Shown here: positions 58,727 through 64,000 of the stretch, in pieces | How the letters are laid out: every line of letters begins with the position of its first letter | Numbering within the stretch: the stretch's first letter is position 1 | NCBI GenBank assembly: GCA_036365515.1 | Contig: CM070873.1 | Span: 261,303,575-261,367,574 of the forward strand | Source of the DNA: Torymus aiolomorphi | Taxonomy: Eukaryota > Arthropoda > Insecta > Hymenoptera > Torymidae | DNA length: 64,000 bases | Reading direction: 5' to 3' | The notes under the pieces: generated by a model | What the model was told of the DNA's origin: nothing | Databases searched by the model: none | What the model saw: only the letters and a program-made list of their open reading frames with translations | Position numbers and translations under genes: made by a program

Positions 58727-61387
58727 ATGGAAAACCACAAGGGCGTGATGGATTTTCTTCTGCAATCTCGCGATAGGCGGATAATAAAGAGGGATGTTGC
58801 TCGTCTGTCTATCGAGGAGATTCGCGAGGAACTCGTTAAACGCGAATGCTCGGTGCAGGGTGATGCATTAGATTTGCGCGATCGACATTTCCGCGCGCTG
58901 TTGCGAGACCTTGAGCCGGGAAATGACATGATTCCGTGGTACCCATGGGACGACGCGGGGGTTTCGTTAGATAGCCAGGGTGACGCAGTCACGATGCCGC
59001 CGCCGCGCGACCACGTTGAATCAGAGAAGCCGCGAGTTAATAAGCGTCGAGGACGACCGAATAAAGCCAGTAAGGAAATGGCAAAGAAGCAGGCCGCCGA
59101 GCAGGCCGCGACAAGTAGCAGCCATAACACTGAAGGCGAAGCGGAGTCGACGCGCGATAGAGACCTCGGTGCGGACGAGGTACAGGTGCACGTACCTGCT
59201 GTAGTTAGCGTGACTACATCGGCGACGAACACAGCGAACGTGGTGAGGGCGAGCGTTACCGCGACTCCGTCGACGGGGACCGCGCCTGTCAATGTAAATC
59301 GCGCGCTCTTCATGGCAGAACACGTGCCGAGGCTTGAGTTCGCACCGGAGGTGAGCGAGCAGTTTCGTAGAGAACAGTGGGAATACGTGTCGGCGAGGTA
59401 CGTGCGGGGAGTGAGAGGCAGAAACACGCAATTGATAGCAGCGCAGCAGAACAGAACGCCAGATCCGCCTCCGCCGATCGAACGACCGCCGCGCACAGAT
59501 AAGAGTTTATACTATACTCCAACTGTGAATTACGATGAAATTCTCCCAGCGAGCGAGGTGGAGAGTTCACGTGAGGGCTCGGACGACGCGTATCAGGGCG
59601 AGCTGGCTTCCGCGAGCGAAAACGAGTTGCTCGCATATAGAACTGCAGAGCGCATGCGCCAGTGGACCGCTGAAAGGGAGAAGCGTTTATCGGAGAGCGC
59701 ACATGCCGAGCAAGAGCGATCTGAGCGGGCCTCGCGCGAGGAGAAACAGCGCAGAGCCGAAAATGCGCGCACGAGGAAAGCCGAAAGAGCTAATAGCGAG
59801 ATTGTGAGGAAGCTGGAAAAGGAGTTAGCAGTAGCGCGCGAGAATGAGCGTATAGTTAGGGAACAGCTGCGTGTACTTGAGAGTTCAGTGGGTGCAGCGA
59901 GCGACTCGACCACAATGTGCAAGCTGCCGCCGAGGACTCAAATCCGTAATGAATCTGCGCTACCAAAACACGCGAATCGGAGCAACGTTGCCATAGCTAA
60001 ATTCAGTGATAGCGATTCAGATTTCGAGCCGGTGCGTAGACGGAAGCGGATCGGAACAAAGAACAGTGGCTCACAGCGCGAGCGACGCGAGGAAAAACGT
60101 GCCTCGTCTACGTCGACCGAGGAATCAGCGCGAGCGCGTAGGCATACGAGTGGCGAAAAACATAATCGGTCGGAACGAAGTCAGAAAGGTGGCGAGCGAG
60201 CGAGACGGGGACAAGATAGAATTTCGGATTCTTCGTCATCAGATAGCGACCGCGAGAAGACCACGCGCCGCCGAAACCGCCGTAATAATAATCGCGAAGA
60301 CGAAGGAATGCGCGCGGGAAAGTTAGTGAAGAACTGGGGTTTAAAGTTTAACGGCAGCGAGCCTAAAAGGACTGCGGAGGAGTTCTTTCGACAGCTGAAA
60401 AGTTGTAAGTCAGGCAACCGCGTGAGCGACGACGGGATGCTGAGTGCGCTGCCGTGCGTATTCACAAGCGAGGCGGCGACGTGGTTTGACCTCGGTAAAG
60501 ATCGTATGCGCACATGGAGAGCGTTCGAAAAGGGTTTTCAGCGTAGGTACATAGGCGAGTATGATCACCACGATCTTCTCACTGATCTGAACCGCCGAAC
60601 GCAGGCGAAAGGCGAGTTAATAGAGAGTTATTTAGTGAAATTCCGCTTAATCGTATCGCTTTTTAAGAAGCCGCCGTGCGATGACGACTTAGTAGATCTC
60701 GCGTATCGAAATTTATTGCCGGATTATCGCCGCGCGATGGCCGATAAAGTAGTAGAAACGCTGGAAGATATTGAGAAGTACGGCCGACGACTCGAGCGAC
60801 AGAGAGCAGTAGACAGCCGGTACGTTCCGCCGCCTCCTGCGGAGAAGATGCACGTGCAGAGCGCGGCGTTTACAGGGGCGCCGGTGAAAGCGCGCGTCGC
60901 GGCTGCGTCGGAGAACGGCGAACTACCACCAAGCCCGGACGTAAGCGAGAAAGCGAAAGAGGTTAAAAAGCGGAAGAATAAAAAGAAAAGTGCGGCGGAG
61001 AGCGACGCGAGCGAAGTAGCAGCAGAGGTATGGGCGTTGCAGCAGGTACCTCATGCACCGCCAAAAACACCTGTAAATGACGCGAAGCCGACATACGCAA
61101 ATGTTGCGCGGGGCGCGGGAAAACAAGCACCAACGGCTCAGGTACAGGGGTATGCCAACGCGCGTGGGCAACAGTACGCAGCGTACACGAACGCACAGCC
61201 GCCGCATGCGCCGGAGAGTCCGAGACCTCAGCAAAGTCACGCGCGGGCGGGTTGGAGCACAGATGCGCAAAATCAAGGAGGTTGGATGCCGAACGCGCGA
61301 GATGGACCGCGACAAAGCCGGATGGGCTATCGCGAGGAAGAAATGCTGCGCCGTACGCAGATCAGGGACGGCCGACCGAGTTCGTAG
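58727..61387 (+). CDS. Gag polyprotein (886 aa before the frame break)
   Basis: Structural protein that assembles the virus-like particle. Residues about 20-65 (LSIEEIREELVKRECSVQGD…FRALL) resemble a SAP-like helix pair. Residues about 60-290 are low-complexity and Pro/Ala-rich. About 300-390 form a charged coiled coil (ENELLAYRTAERMRQW, RKLEKELAVARENERIV). About 420-520 are Arg/Ser-rich. About 535-705 are a Retrotrans_gag capsid domain (GLKFNGSEPKRTAEEFF, TWRAFEKGFQRRYIGEY, GELIESYLVKFRLIV, LLPDYRRAM). The tail is Pro/Ala-rich. The zinc knuckles that should follow are in the -1 frame, so this frame stops early, at 61,385. The start ATG (58,727) follows the leader and has no rival. Confidence 0.85.
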   Translation: MENHKGVMDFLLQSRDRRIIKRDVARLSIEEIREELVKRECSVQGDALDLRDRHFRALLRDLEPGNDMIPWYPWDDAGVSLDSQGDAVTMPPPRDHVESEKPRVNKRRGRPNKASKEMAKKQAAEQAATSSSHNTEGEAESTRDRDLGADEVQVHVPAVVSVTTSATNTANVVRASVTATPSTGTAPVNVNRALFMAEHVPRLEFAPEVSEQFRREQWEYVSARYVRGVRGRNTQLIAAQQNRTPDPPPPIERPPRTDKSLYYTPTVNYDEILPASEVESSREGSDDAYQGELASASENELLAYRTAERMRQWTAEREKRLSESAHAEQERSERASREEKQRRAENARTRKAERANSEIVRKLEKELAVARENERIVREQLRVLESSVGAASDSTTMCKLPPRTQIRNESALPKHANRSNVAIAKFSDSDSDFEPVRRRKRIGTKNSGSQRERREEKRASSTSTEESARARRHTSGEKHNRSERSQKGGERARRGQDRISDSSSSDSDREKTTRRRNRRNNNREDEGMRAGKLVKNWGLKFNGSEPKRTAEEFFRQLKSCKSGNRVSDDGMLSALPCVFTSEAATWFDLGKDRMRTWRAFEKGFQRRYIGEYDHHDLLTDLNRRTQAKGELIESYLVKFRLIVSLFKKPPCDDDLVDLAYRNLLPDYRRAMADKVVETLEDIEKYGRRLERQRAVDSRYVPPPPAEKMHVQSAAFTGAPVKARVAAASENGELPPSPDVSEKAKEVKKRKNKKKSAAESDASEVAAEVWALQQVPHAPPKTPVNDAKPTYANVARGAGKQAPTAQVQGYANARGQQYAAYTNAQPPHAPESPRPQQSHARAGWSTDAQNQGGWMPNARDGPRQSRMGYREEEMLRRTQIRDGRPSS

Positions 61388-61611
61388 GCCCATGCTATAC
61401 ATGTCAAGCCGTTGGTCATCGGGCGTCACAATGCCCGGAAATAGTATGTTTTTGGTGCCGAATGCGTGGACATGTAGTGCGAAACTGCCCGACTAGAGCG
61501 AATGCCGCGTGTAGCAAATGCGGAGCGCCGGGTGTCACCGATAACACTTGCGCGCGCTGCGCACCTCGCCCGCCGGATCAGGGAAACGCGCAGAGCGGGG
61601 AGCCGAGATAA
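61252..61611 (+). CDS. Nucleocapsid zinc-knuckle segment of Gag (separate frame)
   Basis: Frame -1 relative to Gag. Contains CYTCQAVGHRASQC, CFWCRMRGHVVRNC and a partial third CSKCGAPGVTDNTCARC without His. Such knuckles bind genomic RNA and normally end Gag. The meaningful part begins near 61,365; before that the frame is only accidentally open. I infer a one-base indel near 61,365-61,380 rather than a designed frameshift, because no slippery heptamer is seen there. It stops at TAA 61,609-61,611. Confidence 0.75.
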   Translation: MEHRCAKSRRLDAERARWTATKPDGLSRGRNAAPYADQGRPTEFVGPCYTCQAVGHRASQCPEIVCFWCRMRGHVVRNCPTRANAACSKCGAPGVTDNTCARCAPRPPDQGNAQSGEPR

Positions 61612-64000
61612 ATCCCGCTCCCCGCGTCGACGAAATCGTAAACGCGGAAGAAGTAACTAATGTCGTTAGGTGCGAGAGAAGCGAGGAAACGGAGAGTACT
61701 AAAATCGAGGAGACACGGCGCGAGCCGACGCGCGAACGTAGAGCGCGAGTGAGTGAACAGACGTGGGTGAGCAAAGGAGCGAAAGTAGTCAGCGCAAAGT
61801 CATGTAGAGTATCTGAGCGACGCAAAACGAACGTAGTGGTAGTACTCGCAGACGACGCACCTGCAGTGTCAGATTTATTTTTGGATGAGAATTTTAGACC
61901 GCGCGAGAGTGATTTACAAAGAGCGAGCGCGGGCAGTGGGGACAGCGCGGAAATTGACGAATGTTTGAACCGCGCGGCAGAGGAGATGATGCGCGATATT
62001 CTTAAAGAATTTGACGAAATTATAGATAATGCAGGGGAGCGCGAGACGAGTATTGAACAGAGCGTGGGGGCAGGCGAGCCGCCGACCATCGAGAGCAACG
62101 GCGATGAGATAGCAAGCACTATGTCAGAGAACCGGTGCTTTCTGATGATCGAGATAGGCGGGGAAAAGTACAGAGCGCTTTTTGATCCGGGCGCGATGCT
62201 GTCACTTGCAGGGCCGCGCATACTCGAGCGATATCAAAGCCGTCTGCAAGAGTTTAATTCCGCGATACGTACTGTGAACGGCAAAGTCACGCCGATTGCC
62301 GGAATACTTAACTTCTCGTTCGAAGTAGGCGCGATCACGAAAGCATTGTCTGTGAAAGTAGTACGTGAGCTCGAAAACGAATTGATTCTTGGGATAGATT
62401 TCTGTCGCGAGTTTGGGATTGAGGTGCGTTTTGCAGAGGGTTTGTGGCGAATGAGTCAAGGCGAATGGCGAGCATTCGCGAGCGAGACCGTCGACGGGAA
62501 GCCGGAGATTTTCGCGGAGTGCGCGGGAATATCGGAGTTACTTGACGATCAGAGAGTAATTATCGAGCAGCTAGTAGGTCAACTTTTGCCGCCGGTAAGC
62601 GAGACGCCGGGAGTAACAGACTTGGTCGAGCATCACATCGACGTTCAGGGAGCCGAGCCAGTCCGTCATAAAATGCGCCGGATGTCACCACGATTGCTTG
62701 AGTTCGCGCAGCAAGAAGTCGAGAAATTGAGGCGAGCGGGGATAATTGAGCGATCAGCTAGCGACTGGCGAAGTGCGCCGGTAGTTTCGTGGAGAGGTGA
62801 TAAGGGCCGCTTATGTTATGATTATCGCGATGTCAATAAGTGCATGAAGAAAGACGCGTACATACTGCCGAACATGGACTCAATTTTAGATAAACTGCGT
62901 AACGCAAAGTATATTTCAAAAATTGATTTGCAGCAGGCGTATTATCAGGTGCCTGTAGAGCGATCGAGTCGGAAATACACTGCATTTGCGATTCCGGGAT
63001 CGGGATTGTGGCAGTTTAAGCGTATGCCTTTTGGTTTAGCGAACGCGCCCGCGACATTTCAACGTTTAATTGATGCGTTATTCGGACCGGAGTACGAGCC
63101 GCACGTTTTCGGTTACTTAGATGATATTATTATCGTGACAGAGACTTTTGATGAGCACGTAAAGTGGCTTAAGCTAGTGTTACAGAAGATAGCCGACGCC
63201 GGGCTAGTAGTGCAGAGACAGAAGTGCGAATTTTGCTGTGATAAAGTAACGTATTTAGGATTTTTATTAGATCGCGAGGGGTTGAGGCCGGATCCCGATC
63301 GAGTGGCACCAGTACTGAATTTTCCAGCGCCGCGTAATATCAAACAGATGCGCTCATTTCTGAGCACGATCGCCTGGTACGCGCGTTTTATTAAAAATTT
63401 TGCCGAGATTAAATTACCGCTCGCTAAGCTGCTGCGTAAAGGGCAGGAATGGGTGTGGGGAGAGGAGCAAGTAGAAGCGTTTGAAGGACTTAAGAAGGCA
63501 TTGACAGAGTCGCCTGTTCTAGCGCGACCGGACTTTTCGAGACCCTTTATAATACAGTGCGATGCGAGCAATTCAGCGTTAGGCGCGCTTATTTCGCAAA
63601 TTTTTGACGATGGAGAGCATCCGATAGTATACGCGAGTCGCATGTTAATTGCCGCCGAGCGAAACTACTCGACAACCGAAAAGGAGTGTCTCGCGCTTAT
63701 TTGGTCGATTAAAAAGTTTAGGCCGTATATTGAGGGGTACAAGTTTAAAGTAATAACCGATCATAGCGCGCTGAAGTGGTTGCGTAATCTTAAGGAGCCG
63801 AGCGGGCGACTCGCGCGGTGGGCGCTCGAGATGCAGCAGTGGGACTTTGATGTTGAGCATAGGAAAGGCGCGTTACATCAGTTTCCTGATGCACTTTCAC
63901 GCATGTATGAGGGAGTAGAGGTTGAGACTGCCGCGTTCTCCGAAATTAAAGATCCGTGGTATTTGCGCATGTTAGCCGAGATCCAAGCGACACCTTTAAA
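61515..64000 (+). CDS. Pol polyprotein: protease, reverse transcriptase, RNase H (incomplete)
   Basis: Open in one frame from 61,515 to the window end; translation is expected by -1 frameshift at 61,587. A linker rich in Glu/Arg (61,590-62,120) is followed by the protease (FLMIEIGGEKYRALFDPGAM, about 62,136-62,197, where DPG replaces the usual D-T/S-G; ELILGIDFCREFGIEV near 62,380-62,427). RT: HKMRRMSPRLLEF, LCYDYRDVNKCMKKDAYILP, ISKIDLQQAYYQVPV, MPFGLANAPATFQ and YLDDIIIV (about 63,114). RNase H: FIIQCDASNSALGALIS (63,546), YSTTEKECLALIWSI and FKVITDHSALKWL. No stop or frameshift occurs in these 2.5 kb, which suggests a recent insertion. Integrase would follow outside. Confidence 0.9.
61581..61625 (+). 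promoter_or_regulatory. -1 ribosomal frameshift signal between NC and Pol
   Basis: The slippery heptamer G GGA AAC (61,581-61,587) is in register with the zinc-knuckle frame (CAG GGA AAC). After a 7 nt spacer there is a perfect 8 bp GC-rich stem, GCGGGGAG (61,595-61,602) with CTCCCCGC (61,618-61,625), around a 15 nt loop that contains the knuckle-frame stop. A -1 slip leads into the open Pol frame. This heptamer is used at retroviral gag-pro junctions. Confidence 0.8.

Larger units (their letters stand above)
57480..64000 (+). mobile_element. Ty3/gypsy LTR retrotransposon, 5' part (runs off the window)
   Basis: Plus strand. It consists of a 5' LTR/leader region (about 57,480-58,442), primer-binding site (58,443-58,461), Gag (58,727-61,387), zinc knuckles in a second frame (61,252-61,611) and Pol (61,515 to beyond 64,000) with protease, RT and RNase H. 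Integrase and 3' LTR lie outside. The order PR-RT-RH and the Gag type are those of Ty3/gypsy. The tRNA-Lys primer site and long Gag recall Osvaldo/Woot-like lineages, but that is a guess. Confidence 0.9.

Noticed and set aside
58642..59496. 284-codon minus-strand ORF
   Set aside because: Antisense shadow of Gag; the plus strand has a capsid domain and clear continuity.
61535..62221. 228-codon minus-strand ORF
   Set aside because: Antisense shadow of the Pol linker and protease.

Overview
The window looks like a piece of an insect nuclear genome, most likely a parasitoid wasp or other hymenopteran. That is inference: the window has long dinucleotide microsatellites, CpG-rich patches that are not depleted of CG, Jockey/I-type non-LTR retrotransposons, a Ty3/gypsy element with a tRNA-Lys-type primer site, and many DNA-transposon relics. 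I found no convincing host protein-coding gene. Most short open frames lie in low-complexity or repeat sequence, or are shadows of transposon genes.

Layout. 1-15,000: apparently unique non-coding DNA in which GC/CpG-rich, GA/CA-microsatellite-bearing islands alternate with AT-rich spacers; no gene seen. 15,000-23,070: a stack of minus-strand non-LTR retrotransposons (called LINE-C, LINE-A and LINE-B here) with DNA transposons inserted in them. The nesting can be read precisely because the host ORFs resume across the insertions: a TTAA-flanked element sits inside the LINE-C gag, a second TTAA MITE sits in the LINE-A 3' part, and LINE-B sits inside the LINE-A reverse transcriptase. 23,877-31,506: a 7.6 kb element with terminal inverted repeats. 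It holds a tnp2-like transposase whose catalytic core is missing and a nested 2.35 kb long-TIR element with its own broken transposase on the minus strand. 31,613-32,711: a TA-flanked element carrying a tRNA-like sequence, an architecture shared with the element at 16,966-17,685. 32,900-41,000: satellite-like arrays (313 bp and ~93 bp units), foldback elements, a cluster of GNA-triloop hairpins and a hAT transposase relic. 40,933-42,881 and 44,149-52,315: further members of the large TIR family. The second contains a fairly young but broken plus-strand non-LTR element (LINE-D: gag, endonuclease, reverse transcriptase). 52,340-53,918: a 1.58 kb palindrome. 54,000-57,400: AT-rich DNA with small inverted repeats. 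57,480-64,000: the 5' part of a plus-strand Ty3/gypsy LTR retrotransposon (leader, primer-binding site, Gag, zinc knuckles, protease-RT-RNase H) running off the window end.

How the parts work together. The autonomous-type genes are those of retrotransposons (Gag, endonuclease, RT, RNase H, protease) and relics of three transposase types. The rest are non-autonomous derivatives recognisable by termini and target-site choice: TA-flanked families with CAC(G/T)GA-, TCGACGG- and CCCA(G/A)GTG- ends, and TTAA-flanked families with GG-rich ends. The most noteworthy items are (i) TA-flanked elements that carry tRNA-like sequences, (ii) a foldback family built of inverted 28-bp tandem repeats, with an empty site preserved next to the filled one, (iii) a textbook -1 frameshift signal between the zinc-knuckle frame and pol of the gypsy element, and (iv) the family of 7-8 kb TIR elements. 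All calls come from reading the sequence; no database search was possible.
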